Assembly: GCF_000430725.1 (NCBI RefSeq)
Contig: NZ_KE387220.1
Location: 1 to 47,318, forward strand
Length of the DNA stretch: 47,318 nucleotides
Direction of reading: 5' to 3'
Source of the DNA: Azohydromonas australica DSM 1124
GTDB taxonomy: Bacteria; Pseudomonadota; Gammaproteobacteria; Burkholderiales; Burkholderiaceae_C
In this document: piece after piece, positions 1 through 7,847 of the stretch
Layout: every line of letters starts with the position of its first letter
Numbering within the stretch: the stretch's first letter is position 1
Position numbers and translations under genes: made by a program
The notes under the pieces: model-generated
Seen by the model: the letters and a program-made list of their open reading frames with translations, nothing else
The model's database searches: none
Told to the model about the DNA's origin: nothing

Positions 1-203
1 TGGCGGCCGAGCGGGCCAAGGCACAAATTCGAGCGCGGGTCGAACATCCGTTCCACGTGGTGAAGAATTTGTTCCATCACAAGAAAGCACGCTACAAGGG
101 ACTGGCCAAGAACACGGCGCAGCTATACAGCCTGTTCGGTCTGGCCAATTTGGTGATCGCCAAGAGCAAACTTCTCAAGCCGCAAGCCCAAGATGCGTCC
201 TGA
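1..203 (+). CDS. IS5-type transposase, C-terminal end (5' end outside window)
   Basis: The frame is open from base 3 and stops at TGA 201-203, giving the last 66 residues of a DDE transposase. It contains RVEHPFHVVKNLF, followed by a lysine-rich helix and AQLYSLFGLANL, the usual C-terminal signature of IS5-group transposases; the glutamate of RVEHPF lies in the position of the third catalytic acid. It would cut and join the ends of its own insertion sequence. The N-terminal part lies before the window, so intactness cannot be judged. Its right end falls close to base 300, where the coding frame of the next gene begins abruptly. The IS5 assignment is from motif recognition only. Confidence 0.75.
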   Translation, partial: AAERAKAQIRARVEHPFHVVKNLFHHKKARYKGLAKNTAQLYSLFGLANLVIAKSKLLKPQAQDAS

Positions 204-305
204 AATGATTCAGGACCCGGAAAAGGGTCAGAAACCAGCCTAAAAGGGACGTCAAGCAGCAAAAACAGACTGAGCTGAGCCATATTGTGAAAAGTTGGAC
301 CGTAA
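204..305. mobile_element. Presumed right end of the IS5-type element
   Basis: About 100 bases lie between the transposase stop and the first codon of the interrupted downstream frame at 306, the right place and size for an insertion-sequence end. The left terminal repeat is outside the window, so the exact boundary and any target duplication cannot be read here. Confidence 0.4.
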
Positions 306-1601
306 GTTCTGTCGGTCGTACGCGAAGCGGCAATTGTTCAGTGGCTCCCTAGTCGAGTAGTAGAAGAAGAAAGTATCGCAGGCAAAATATCTGGACTACA
401 CGGCAAAATTAGAGATGCCGACGGAGACTTCGTTTATGCATGTTACGTCACGTCACCCTTCCTAGACGCACACGTCCGACCTGAACGAATTGGATTTGAC
501 ATAGAGGAAATGAGCGATGACTTATTCTCCGAAACCGAATTAAACTTACGCGAAATTCGAAATGCGGTCATTGCTTGTTCCTGTCAGTATCTTGATGGTT
601 ATTTGCAAGAAAATCGCAAGGCAGGTAGGGAGCGGGTCGAAAGATTCGTCTCGAACCGCGCACCACGCTATCGTCCCATCTTGGGTCGCATAGACGAAGC
701 AAAATTGAATGTTGACCCCGATATTTCAGACAAAGATCTTGACCTGCTACTGCACAAACAGCTTTCGGAAATCGAGGGCAGTCTGCTTGCTGAAGGGCAC
801 GAAGTGATGAACTTCGGCAAGAACGAATCACCCGCCCAGTATCAGTCAAGACTTGAGAAATATTTGGCGAAGGCCGACGATATTAAAAAATCAGACCTGG
901 CTAATTATGTTTTTCACCGCAAGGTAATTCTGGATATTTTAGAAAAAGCGATTCAAAGAGGAGATGACGGCAAATATGCAAAGGAAGAACTAATTCATGA
1001 GCTTATCATGCCGATGAGGAAAACTTCCAATGAGATTCATCTAGATAGCTGCAATCTTTGGCTGGTTGATGAAAGATTAGCTTTCCACGATTTTCTGGCC
1101 TCGGACAAGCCACTGTCGGCCATACCGATTACTAACTGTGGAGAGGCCAAAGAGCCAGACATTCTTGTTTTAAACATTTTTGACGAACCCATATTGGTTG
1201 CTGAGGGCAAAAGAATGCCGCCAGCAACTCTGACCGTTGTGGAAATAAAGCGGCCGATGAGAAATGATGCTGGCCAGGGCGAGGAAAAAGACCCCATTGA
1301 GCAAGCTTTAGGATATTTACAGCGAATTCGTGACGGGAAGGCTCAGACGGCATCGGGACGGCAAATTCCCAAGTCCGAAGAAATTCCGGGTTTTTGCTAT
1401 GTCATCTGTGATCTCACGCCTTCAATGGAGCACCGCTGCAAGATTCATGACTTGACCCGCACAAGCGACGGACTCGGATACTTTGGGTACAAAAAGGGGT
1501 TCAATGCTTATATTGAGGTTATATCTTTCGATGGAGTTATTAAATCGGCTAATGAGCGGAATAGGGCGTTTTTTGACAAACTGGGGTTGCCAACCAATTG
1601 A
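306..1601 (+). pseudogene. 5'-truncated Hsp90/GHKL-type ATPase protein, C-terminal part with nuclease-like motif
   Basis: The longest ATG start is at 510, but coding sequence clearly continues upstream: the same frame is open from 306 and reads DADGDFVYACYVTSPFLDAH just before the ATG. The gene has therefore lost its 5' part, probably through the IS5-type insertion next door. The remaining product resembles the C-terminal half of long ATP-binding proteins of the Hsp90/GHKL class often seen in defence islands. It ends with a PD-(D/E)XK-like core (PDILVLNIF followed by VVEIKRP), the block PGFCYVICDLTPS, GLGYFGYKKGFNAYIEV and a final RNRAFFDKL. The ATPase domain itself is missing, so activity is unlikely unless the ATG at 510 makes a free C-terminal domain. 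Base composition is AT-richer than the plasmid backbone, consistent with transfer. The family assignment is from memory of related proteins. Confidence 0.55.
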
Positions 1602-1794
1602 TTTGCACTTGCTTCATCGCTGAGCACAAGGAGGTCCTAGACCTCCCGAGCACATTACAGAACCAGAGCTACTGCCGCTGATCGGCTTGCTTGCAGCTAC
1701 AATCTACGCAAAAAACATTAACGTAGTGCAATACTAGCCGCTTTGCAGCAATATGTCTATCGCCACCAAAACAATCAAGGCTCGTCGGAAATAA

Positions 1795-2769
1795 ATGACA
1801 CCAGTTGAACGTCTCCATAACCTCCTTACGTCGCTACCTGGCAAGTCTTACGAGCGTGAGTTGGACTTTACTCGTCAAGTAGTTCCTGAGTTCGTCAGTT
1901 GCCTTGGTTACTCTGAGGCGGAAACCTTCTACGAATTTTCTGCTGACAGGTACCGTGCCGATGTTGTTCTGTCGGAGTCCGTCTCGGCCGTTCCTTGGAT
2001 CGTACTTGAAATTAAACGTGGAAAGCCTTACAACGTCGGCGACTGGGCGTATCAGGTCACAAGATATCTTGAGGCGCTTCGCTGTCATACCGGGTTGGTG
2101 TTGGCGCCAAATTTATTAATCCTTGTGCACCAAGGCGACGTCAAACGGTACGTGCTTAGAGAACTATCGCATCGACAAACAGAAGATTTATTCAAAATAA
2201 TCTCTCGCCATTCACAGAGCGTCACGCCAGTAAATAAAAATTTTGAAACGAGCGCATTCGTCAAATTAATCGAAGCGGTTGAGTGCGCAGAGAATAATGA
2301 TGAAAAGGGGGAGTCCCTTGAAAGACTAGCTCAGGCCCTTATTAGCAGCGCACCGCCTCTTGCATGCAAGTATGTCAATCTTCAGACGCGTAGTAGTGAA
2401 ATAGACATCGTCGTTGAATATAACAACTCAAAAGATCGAGTGCCCTTGCTTGATGAGTTGGGACGTTTTTTCCTTGTAGAGTGCAAAAACTGGAGCAAGC
2501 CGGTCGGAGTAGCACCAGTGCGTGATTTCATGGGAAAGCTTGACAAATGCAAGGTCCGGATTGGCGTGCTTTTCTCGAAAAACGGAGTAACTGGTGTTGA
2601 CTCAGGCGTTGATGCGCTACGAGAGATACAGAGCAGATTCGATCGAGATGGTGTATATGTCTTGGTATTTTCGCTCGAAGACGTGCGTCATCTTGCTAAT
2701 GGCGCTGACTTCCTACGCGCCTTGGACAAAAAGGCAGACAACCTTCGCTTTGATATGGAAGGTGGTTAA
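1795..2769 (+). CDS. Two-domain PD-(D/E)XK nuclease, Mrr-like C-terminus
   Basis: The 324-residue protein carries two separate nuclease-type cores. The N-terminal one, about residues 45-75, reads RYRADVVL followed by WIVLEIKRGKP and resembles type I restriction subunit N-domains. The C-terminal one, about residues 195-265, has SSEIDIVVEYN, then FFLVECKNWSKPV and a helix, the Asp/Glu-x-Lys layout of Mrr-type endonucleases. It may cleave foreign or modified DNA, but no specificity domain, helicase or methyltransferase is present next to it. The start is ATG 1795; no strong ribosome site precedes it. It is AT-richer than the backbone and follows the broken ATPase gene in the same orientation, suggesting a remnant of a defence cluster. 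It could also be a stand-alone repair nuclease. Confidence 0.6.
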   Translation: MTPVERLHNLLTSLPGKSYERELDFTRQVVPEFVSCLGYSEAETFYEFSADRYRADVVLSESVSAVPWIVLEIKRGKPYNVGDWAYQVTRYLEALRCHTGLVLAPNLLILVHQGDVKRYVLRELSHRQTEDLFKIISRHSQSVTPVNKNFETSAFVKLIEAVECAENNDEKGESLERLAQALISSAPPLACKYVNLQTRSSEIDIVVEYNNSKDRVPLLDELGRFFLVECKNWSKPVGVAPVRDFMGKLDKCKVRIGVLFSKNGVTGVDSGVDALREIQSRFDRDGVYVLVFSLEDVRHLANGADFLRALDKKADNLRFDMEGG

Positions 2770-3089
2770 CCAGGCGAATCTGCATAACTCGCCAAGTCTT
2801 GGCAGGTATTGATTTTTCGCGCCCACACCGAAAGTGTACACTTGTCGAATTCGCCCTACTGATATTTTTTGAAAGTTTTAGGACGTGCCAGCTGAGTACT
2901 GACGTCTTCTTTCATGGTCGGCTAGAGACTATTATCAACGCGCACCGCCCGCGAGCCTTACCGGCTACGCGCATGCCGCGGAAAGACATGGGAGCTGCCT
3001 GTCAAGCATCGGTGCAACCCGCCCAACAGAACTCGGCATATACCCGTTAGTCTTGCCCTTAGATGGATTAATTTAACCATGGAGAATGC
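2770..3089. other. Intergenic stretch without a recognisable gene
   Basis: There are 320 bases between the nuclease and membrane-protein genes. Open frames here are short and lack coding character. GCCCAAC near 3018 and GTTAGTC near 3046 superficially resemble integron attC core boxes but do not fit the consensus. A ribosome site (GGAG) for the next gene lies at about 3080. Confidence 0.4.
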
Positions 3090-3560
3090 ATGAAGATTAG
3101 TGATGCTCTTGCACACCTTCGAAGCACATCTGACCAAACCCACAAGTTTTGGGCCTATTACCAAGCATTCTCTGCGGCAGCAGTTGGATTTTCATGGGCA
3201 TCCAAAGCCCCACCTAATTCACTAATTTATGGTCTATTTTTTGGTTACGCCGTATTTGCAGCGTTGAATTTCAGGTTAATAATTTCTTCGCAGCGATCCG
3301 CGCTAATTATTTGGAATGCAATCAATGACTACAGCAAAAGTCCATCCAAGGAGGAAGAGATTCCATACCAGTTTATGCCTCTCTTGAGGCTGAACAAGCC
3401 TGACAAGCCATTAATAATAGGCGCAATACATGGCATAGTCAGCATTTCTATACTTCTAGCAATAATGGCCAGAACTTGGTTTCCAGAAATTTCGGTGCAG
3501 TACGTGTGTCCCCTTCCGCCGTATAGGTGCTACAGCGCTTTCAGCGTCATGGCGCCTTGA
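3090..3560 (+). CDS. Small membrane protein of unknown function
   Basis: The 156-residue product has hydrophobic stretches at about residues 24-38, 45-66 and 108-130 (for example LIYGLFFGYAVFAALNFRLI), so two or three membrane passes are likely. A polar loop with SKSPSKEEEIPYQF lies between them. The start ATG 3090 has GGAG eight bases upstream. I do not recognise the family. It lies in the same AT-rich island as the nuclease, separated from it by 320 bases, so it is probably expressed separately. The last 20 residues run into GC-rich sequence of different character, which may mean that the original 3' end was replaced. Confidence 0.55.
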   Translation: MKISDALAHLRSTSDQTHKFWAYYQAFSAAAVGFSWASKAPPNSLIYGLFFGYAVFAALNFRLIISSQRSALIIWNAINDYSKSPSKEEEIPYQFMPLLRLNKPDKPLIIGAIHGIVSISILLAIMARTWFPEISVQYVCPLPPYRCYSAFSVMAP

Positions 3561-3565
3561 CGGCT

Positions 3566-3588
3566 GCGCGGCGGCGGTGCCGCCGCGC
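3566..3588. terminator. GC-rich perfect hairpin just after the membrane gene
   Basis: Arms GCGCGGCGGC and GCCGCCGCGC are perfectly complementary around the loop GGT, beginning five bases after the stop codon at 3560. There is no T-run, so it is at best an imperfect terminator. The remaining 220 bases up to 3809 contain no convincing gene. Confidence 0.3.
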
Positions 3589-3809
3589 CTACACCAGCCA
3601 GTGCCGCAACCACTGCGGCTCTATGGCCGTCAACAACGGCCGTTAGGCACTCGCTTTTCGGCGCTGTACTTTTCCATCGTGTACATCCGCTTTGGGCACA
3701 AAGTGAATCTTCGGTACGCCCGGACTCCACCACCGTCGTCCCTTCTTATCTGCGTGACGTTGCTGTTCTCGCCACTTGCACGATTGAGTCGCTTTCAATC
3801 TGACGGCGG

Positions 3810-4229
3810 CTAGTTCTGGCCAGGCGTGTCCGTCGACGCAGCGGCCGCCGCCACCAGGAGACCCAGTGCCCGCTGCGTCATGTCCCGGGGCACGAAGAGG
3901 TGGTCATGGTGGAAAGCCGACACGGCGTTGCACGGGATGCCCGCGTCAGCCAGTACCACGGAAACCGCCGCGAGGAAGCTTACGGCGTCCAGCGACGAAT
4001 GAATCGTGAGCGTGATCAGGCCTGATTCGAATTGGTAGGGCACGCCGGCGCGCTGTGCTTCATCCAGCGTCACGATGGCGCTGAGCCCTTCGACTTCACG
4101 AAAGGTGGCGATGGGCGCGAGGCCCGTAGGCAAGTCGTCGTCTGCAAAGCTGCAGAACACGAAGGTGCCGGGCTGCTGCTGCGGCGTCATGTGCCGCAGC
4201 AGCGTTCTCAAGTCGCGCTCGCCGGCCAT
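3810..4229 (-). CDS. ACT-domain protein, copy 1
   Basis: A 139-residue protein of the small stand-alone ACT-domain family. Its hallmark is CNAVSAFHHDHLFVP near residues 100-115, preceded by LITLTIHSSLDAVSFLAAV; these form the second ACT unit. Family members are thought to bind small molecules, often amino acids, but the ligand is unknown. It starts 12 bases after the ssb stop in the same direction, so the two are probably co-transcribed, with GAGGCGAG as ribosome site. A diverged copy with the same motif lies at 7098-7496, also on the minus strand. Confidence 0.7.
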   Translation of the reverse strand: MAGERDLRTLLRHMTPQQQPGTFVFCSFADDDLPTGLAPIATFREVEGLSAIVTLDEAQRAGVPYQFESGLITLTIHSSLDAVSFLAAVSVVLADAGIPCNAVSAFHHDHLFVPRDMTQRALGLLVAAAAASTDTPGQN

Positions 4230-4241
4230 GCCGTACTCGCC

Positions 4242-4688
4242 TCAATTCCAGGGCTGATCGGATGCCGGCCAGCCATCCGCGTCGGTTTCGGCCGCAGGCG
4301 CCGGCGCGTGGTGGTCGGCCGGCCGAGCCGGCACGTCGAGTTTGCGCGAAGGCTGCTCTGCGCCGGCCACCGCGTCGCGCTTGCGCTTGACTTGGTACGC
4401 CGAGAGCACCCGACTGGCCACCAGGTCCAGCGAGGGCCGTGGCTGGCCTTCGCGGTCAGTCCAGACCTTGGGCGTCAAGGTTCCCGCCAGCGACACCGCG
4501 TCGCCGTCCGACAGCGCCAGCAGCGCCGCCTGGGCAATGGCATCGAAGGCCAGGACGTTCACAAACAGCGCCTCGCCGCCGCTGGTGGCGGCACGAACCT
4601 TGGCCGTCACAAAAGGCTTGCCACTGTTGTTGCCCACGCGCTGCTCGGGCCGGCCATACACCTTGCCGGAAATGAGTGCTTCGATCAT
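4242..4688 (-). CDS. ssb: Single-stranded DNA-binding protein (plasmid-type SSB)
   Basis: The 148-residue product begins MIEALISGKVYGRPEQRVG and has an OB-fold pattern (GKPFVTAKVRA, ALFVNVLAFD, GDAVSLAGTL) over residues 1-100. A proline- and alanine-rich linker follows, and the end DGWPASDQPWN is an acidic, aromatic tip like the partner-binding tail of SSB proteins, though it departs from the usual DDDIPF. It would coat single-stranded plasmid DNA during replication or after transfer. In RP4 the ssb gene sits beside trfA; here it is far from trfA and paired with an ACT-domain gene. Confidence 0.75.
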   Translation of the reverse strand: MIEALISGKVYGRPEQRVGNNSGKPFVTAKVRAATSGGEALFVNVLAFDAIAQAALLALSDGDAVSLAGTLTPKVWTDREGQPRPSLDLVASRVLSAYQVKRKRDAVAGAEQPSRKLDVPARPADHHAPAPAAETDADGWPASDQPWN

Positions 4689-5214
4689 TGGTGCGCCTTC
4701 CAGATCGTTACTGCAGCCACAAGGTAGCGCAATTCACAGCGTTGGAGTTGTCACGACCGCCCTATTTCGGGATGTCACGCCGGTGAAATGAATGCATGCG
4801 CCACGCCTGCTAAACGGCATGACGTGCGCTCGACCGTGGGACGCCGCCGTGGCAAGAAATTGACCTTCATTTGCTGTACAGGCCGCGGATGATGGGTTTG
4901 GACGGTGCGGGCCGGATCTCCGATTCGTTTCCTGCGTGTTCAGTTCTGGTAGGCGCCAACGTCATGGACCGGCTTGTTCAGGTCGTTGCGGTTGCGGTCC
5001 AACAGGGTTGTACGCGGCGGCATCGGCCACACCGTGACCCGCACATAGGACGAGAAGCCGACTTGTGGCAGCAGTGCCGGAATGCCAGTCGTACGGTGGC
5101 CGCTCGGCATTCCAGCGCCAGCTGCAGTTGTCGCAGCCCACGACCGAAGCAACCCGGCCAGCCGCCCATTTCGCATTCTTCTGCCCGGCACGTTGGCTGC
5201 TGAAGTTTCTGCCC
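4689..5214. other. Region without a supported gene
   Basis: This is the upstream region of ssb (minus) and the CrtZ-like gene (plus). A short minus-strand frame ending at 4940 contains SSYVRVTVWPMPPRTTLLDR, which has some coding character but no homologue that I recognise; it may be a relic. CTGCTAAACGG at about 4808-4818 is the complement of a CGTTTAGC word that recurs at 7582 and 7620. Confidence 0.35.
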
Positions 5215-5766
5215 GTGATCACCACGTTGCTTTTCACGCTGCTGCACCTGCTCGTCTTCCTGGCCGGAGTCGCGGCCATGGAAGCCATGACTTGGGCAAT
5301 GCACCGCTGGGTGATGCATGGCCCGCTGTGGTGCTGGCACCGTTCGCACCATCAACCAGGCAGGAGCAACCGCGCCTGGCACAACGACCTGTTCGCATTG
5401 GCTTACGTGGTTGTGGCCATGGCGCTGTTCTGGCTCGGACTCGATGTGCAGTGGCGAGCGCTGTGGTGGCTGGCGTTGGGCGTCATTGCCTATGGGCTGC
5501 TCTACGTGCTGGTGCACGAGGGCCTGCTGCATCAGCGCATCCTCTTCCCGCTGAAGGCCCGGCGCGGCTACCTGTCGCGTCTTGTGGACGCGCACCTGCA
5601 GCACCACCGCGCCCGCGAGCGCGACGGCGCAGTGGCTTTCGGCTTCCTGTGGCCGCCCGGACCCGGGCAGCCGCAGGCGCCGCGGCGTGATCGGCGCCGG
5701 CATGCACCGGACTCCGACGTACCGGAGGGCCGTGCCAAGTCGTCTTCCTGGAAGGCACGGCACTAA
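5215..5766 (+). CDS. CrtZ-like beta-carotene hydroxylase / fatty-acid hydroxylase family protein
   Basis: From GTG 5215 the 183-residue frame shows the histidine boxes of the CrtZ family: MHRWVMHGPLWCWHRSHH (about residues 28-45), VHEGLLHQRILFP (about 100-112) and AHLQHHRARE (about 126-135), with hydrophobic helices between them. These ligate a di-iron centre, and CrtZ hydroxylates the beta-ionone rings of carotenoids in the membrane. No other carotenoid gene is in the window. The upstream 50 codons of the open frame are not protein-like, hence the GTG choice. After FGFLWPPG the sequence becomes arginine- and proline-rich and unlike the family, so the 3' end may be frameshifted or eroded. Function on another hydrophobic substrate is possible. 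Confidence 0.6.
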   Translation: MITTLLFTLLHLLVFLAGVAAMEAMTWAMHRWVMHGPLWCWHRSHHQPGRSNRAWHNDLFALAYVVVAMALFWLGLDVQWRALWWLALGVIAYGLLYVLVHEGLLHQRILFPLKARRGYLSRLVDAHLQHHRARERDGAVAFGFLWPPGPGQPQAPRRDRRRHAPDSDVPEGRAKSSSWKARH

Positions 5767-5882
5767 CAACCGGAGCACTTTTCGCCGCTGCGGCGCCAAG
5801 ACAATGGTTCGCCCGTCCATGTGACACACGCCGAGGGCTCGATGAGTTACGACTACAGCACCAGATCGTTCGCACCGAGTCG

Positions 5883-6290
5883 ATGACGCTGCGCGTGTGG
5901 AGGGCCCGCATCGAGTCGGTGGTGTTCGGCAAGGACAGCGCACGGCAGATCACGGCGATGTTTTCCACCGACGTCGAGGCGCAGGCGCTGGCGGATCACC
6001 TGATCCAGTTCGGCCAGTCGCGTGCGAGCCTCGTGGCGCCGGGCAGCCCCGAGGACCTTGGCCGGATCCAAGCGCTGGCCACGGCCGAGCGCGCGCTGCA
6101 GGGCGCCATCGGCTCGCCTGCCCAAGACCGCATTGCCGCCGACATGGCCGCGGCGTTGGGCAGCACGGACCCGGCCCAGCCGGGCCCCGCGGCACCACAG
6201 GCCAAGCCCAAGTTCTGCCCTGCTTGCGGACACAGGAACCCGGCCAACGCCCGCTTCTGCATGGACTGCGGCATGAAGTTCGAAGGCTGA
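5883..6290 (+). CDS. Zinc-ribbon protein of unknown function
   Basis: The 135-residue product ends with a classic zinc ribbon, CPACGHRNPANARFCMDCG, at about residues 113-131, with two CxxC knuckles. The first 70 residues form a predicted alpha/beta region, followed by an alanine- and proline-rich linker. It probably binds one zinc ion; its partner is unknown. ATG 5883 overlaps the TGA of a 14-codon frame that starts at 5842 (MSYDYSTRSFAPSR), so either a leader peptide is coupled to it or a one-base shift separated an original longer N-terminus. Confidence 0.55.
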   Translation: MTLRVWRARIESVVFGKDSARQITAMFSTDVEAQALADHLIQFGQSRASLVAPGSPEDLGRIQALATAERALQGAIGSPAQDRIAADMAAALGSTDPAQPGPAAPQAKPKFCPACGHRNPANARFCMDCGMKFEG

Positions 6291-6353
6291 GCCCAGCTCG
6301 GGCCAGAGCGGCGGGAGGGGATACTGCCTTCAGGCGACAACCCAGGATGCCCC

Positions 6354-7034
6354 ATGTGCGCCAATTACGAGACGCCGACACCCAGACACCTGCGTCTGCA
6401 TCTGCAGACGCTGGAACCCACCTTCTCTTACCTCGACGAGGCGTATCCCGGCTCGAAGGCGCTCTTCGTCACGGCGGGCGAGAACGAGGGTGCGGACTTC
6501 TCGCCCTGGCCGGGCGTCTTCGGCCTGCTGCCGCCTTGGGCCAAGGACGACAAGCTCGCGCGCCACACCTACAACGCGCGCAGCGAGACGGTGGCCGAGA
6601 AGCCGAGCTTCCGCCAGGCATGGAAAGGCCGGCGCTTCTGCCTGATCCCGGTCCAGGCCATCTTCGAGCCCAACTACGAGTCCGGCCATGCGGTGCGCTG
6701 GCGCATCGCCCGCCAGGACGGGCTGCCGTTCTTCCTGGCCGGCATCTGAGAGGAAACGCAGCGCCAGGATCAGCCGCGGTGGTGCTGCTCCATGCTCACT
6801 ATCAACGCCGATGAACACCCGCTGATGCGGCGCTTTCACAAGCTCGGCGACGAGAAGCGCTCGGTGGTCATCGTGCCGCCCGAGCGCTGGCAGAACTGGC
6901 TCTACGCCGACGAGCGGCAGGCCCGGGCACTGCTGCAGCCGTTTGACCCCAAGCAGTTCACCGCAGAGGCGGCGCCGCAGCCGGCGCGCAAGGCCGCCAA
7001 GGATCAAGTGGTAAAGGACGACTCGGCCACATGA
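6354..7034 (+). pseudogene. SRAP (YedK/HMCES-type) gene with an in-frame TGA
   Basis: The frame starts MCANYE, giving Cys2, the residue that crosslinks abasic sites in SRAP proteins. It continues through HTYNARSET and CLIPVQAIFEPNYE (the conserved Asn and Glu regions) to AGI at 6744-6746, where TGA (6747-6749) stops it. The same frame continues without shift as SMLTINADEHPLMRRFH and RSVVIVPPERW, the normal C-terminal half with the active-site His. The TGA sits where the family has Trp in a GxWE motif, so a TGG to TGA change is the simplest explanation. Full length would be 226 codons. The protein would shield abasic sites in single-stranded DNA, a common cargo function beside ssb; here it is truncated at residue 131 unless the stop is suppressed. 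Confidence 0.75.
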
Positions 7035-7097
7035 AGGACGGCACGGTAACGGGGGGAACTGGCAATGTTGGAATGCTGACCGCTTGCTACGAACCTC

Positions 7098-7496
7098 TCA
7101 TTTCTTTGAGGCAATCGCCCGAAGAACATCCATCGCGTGCTCGCGCTGGCTGCACGGCACGAACAAATGATCATGATGGAAAGCTGACACAACGTTGCAA
7201 GGTATATTTTGCCCTGCCAGCTCATTACTGATAACGGCGATAAATCCAACGGCATTCAAGGCGGAATGCACAGTGAGCGTAATCATCGCACACTCGTATT
7301 GATACTCCAAGCCCATTGCGCTGGCCGCCCCACTCTCCAATATTACGGTCACCCCCTCTGACTCCTTGAAAGTACAGAACGGCTCAATCGGCAGCGGAAA
7401 TTTCTCATGAGGGACGCAACAGTACACAAACGTGCCTGGATGCAGCGTCGGCGCCATTGTCTCGCAAAGCACAGCCAGATTCATTTCTCCAGGCAT
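7098..7496 (-). CDS. ACT-domain protein, copy 2
   Basis: The 132 residues match copy 1 (3810-4229) along the whole length: PGTFVYCCV against PGTFVFCSF, ITLTVHSALNAVGFIAVIS against ITLTIHSSLDAVSFLAAVS, and CNVVSAFHHDHLFVP in both. It is a stand-alone double-ACT protein with unknown ligand. The DNA is clearly AT-richer than copy 1 and synonymous positions are scrambled, so the two copies probably came from different sources and not from a recent duplication. The start ATG 7496 lacks a strong ribosome site; ATG 7484 is an alternative. Confidence 0.7.
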   Translation of the reverse strand: MPGEMNLAVLCETMAPTLHPGTFVYCCVPHEKFPLPIEPFCTFKESEGVTVILESGAASAMGLEYQYECAMITLTVHSALNAVGFIAVISNELAGQNIPCNVVSAFHHDHLFVPCSQREHAMDVLRAIASKK

Positions 7497-7581
7497 TTTT
7501 GTTCCGAAGTTTGTTGACCAAGCAGCACAAAGCTAGAGATTGTCTTTGGTAGCGCCGCACGAACGTATCAGCTGCATCACA

Positions 7582-7620
7582 CGTTTAGCAAAGCTAACCC
7601 GACCTGAACTTTGCTAAACG
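7582..7620. repeat. 12-bp perfect inverted repeat
   Basis: CGTTTAGCAAAG at 7582-7593 is repeated in inverted orientation as CTTTGCTAAACG at 7609-7620, with a 15-base spacer. It lies 86 bases upstream of ACT copy 2 and within the 350-base gap before tnpB. It could be an operator or a terminator stem; there is no T-run. GTTTAGC is also the half-site of the IncP KorA operator, but the full 12-base palindrome is not present. Confidence 0.45.
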
Positions 7621-7765
7621 GACAAGTAAGTGGCGTCCCATGATGGCAACAATCGGCTCTTCTCCACAGACACAGAAAGTGCAAGTGACTCCCCCAATAA
7701 GATCGGCAGCGCAAGCGGCGTTGAAGGCGAAGCCACCTGCACTGCATGGAAGATGCATAAAGCAT

Positions 7766-7779
7766 CGGCCGCAAGGCCG
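7766..7779. repeat. Short hairpin upstream of tnpB, possible left-end structure
   Basis: CGGCC, loop GCAA, GGCCG form a perfect five-base stem 68 bases before the tnpB start. Small hairpins at the ends of IS200/IS605-type elements are the sites bound by TnpA. No tnpA is present, so this is only a candidate left end. Confidence 0.3.
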
Positions 7780-7847
7780 GTATTCAGTTACGCGAGAAAT
7801 TAATTTAGCATTTTATTCGTGCTGATGTTTTGTACAGTAACACTGCC

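Noticed and set aside
3018..3650. attC-like words (GCCCAAC, GTTAGTC, GTTAGGC) around the membrane-protein gene, suggesting an integron cassette.
   Set aside because: The core boxes do not form matched RYYYAAC/GTTRRRY pairs at the right spacing, and the strong hairpin at 3566 is not flanked by them.
4940..5191. Minus-strand frame with a plausible C-terminal stretch upstream of the CrtZ-like gene.
   Set aside because: Only the last 40 codons look protein-like; no start or ribosome site fits, so at most a relic.
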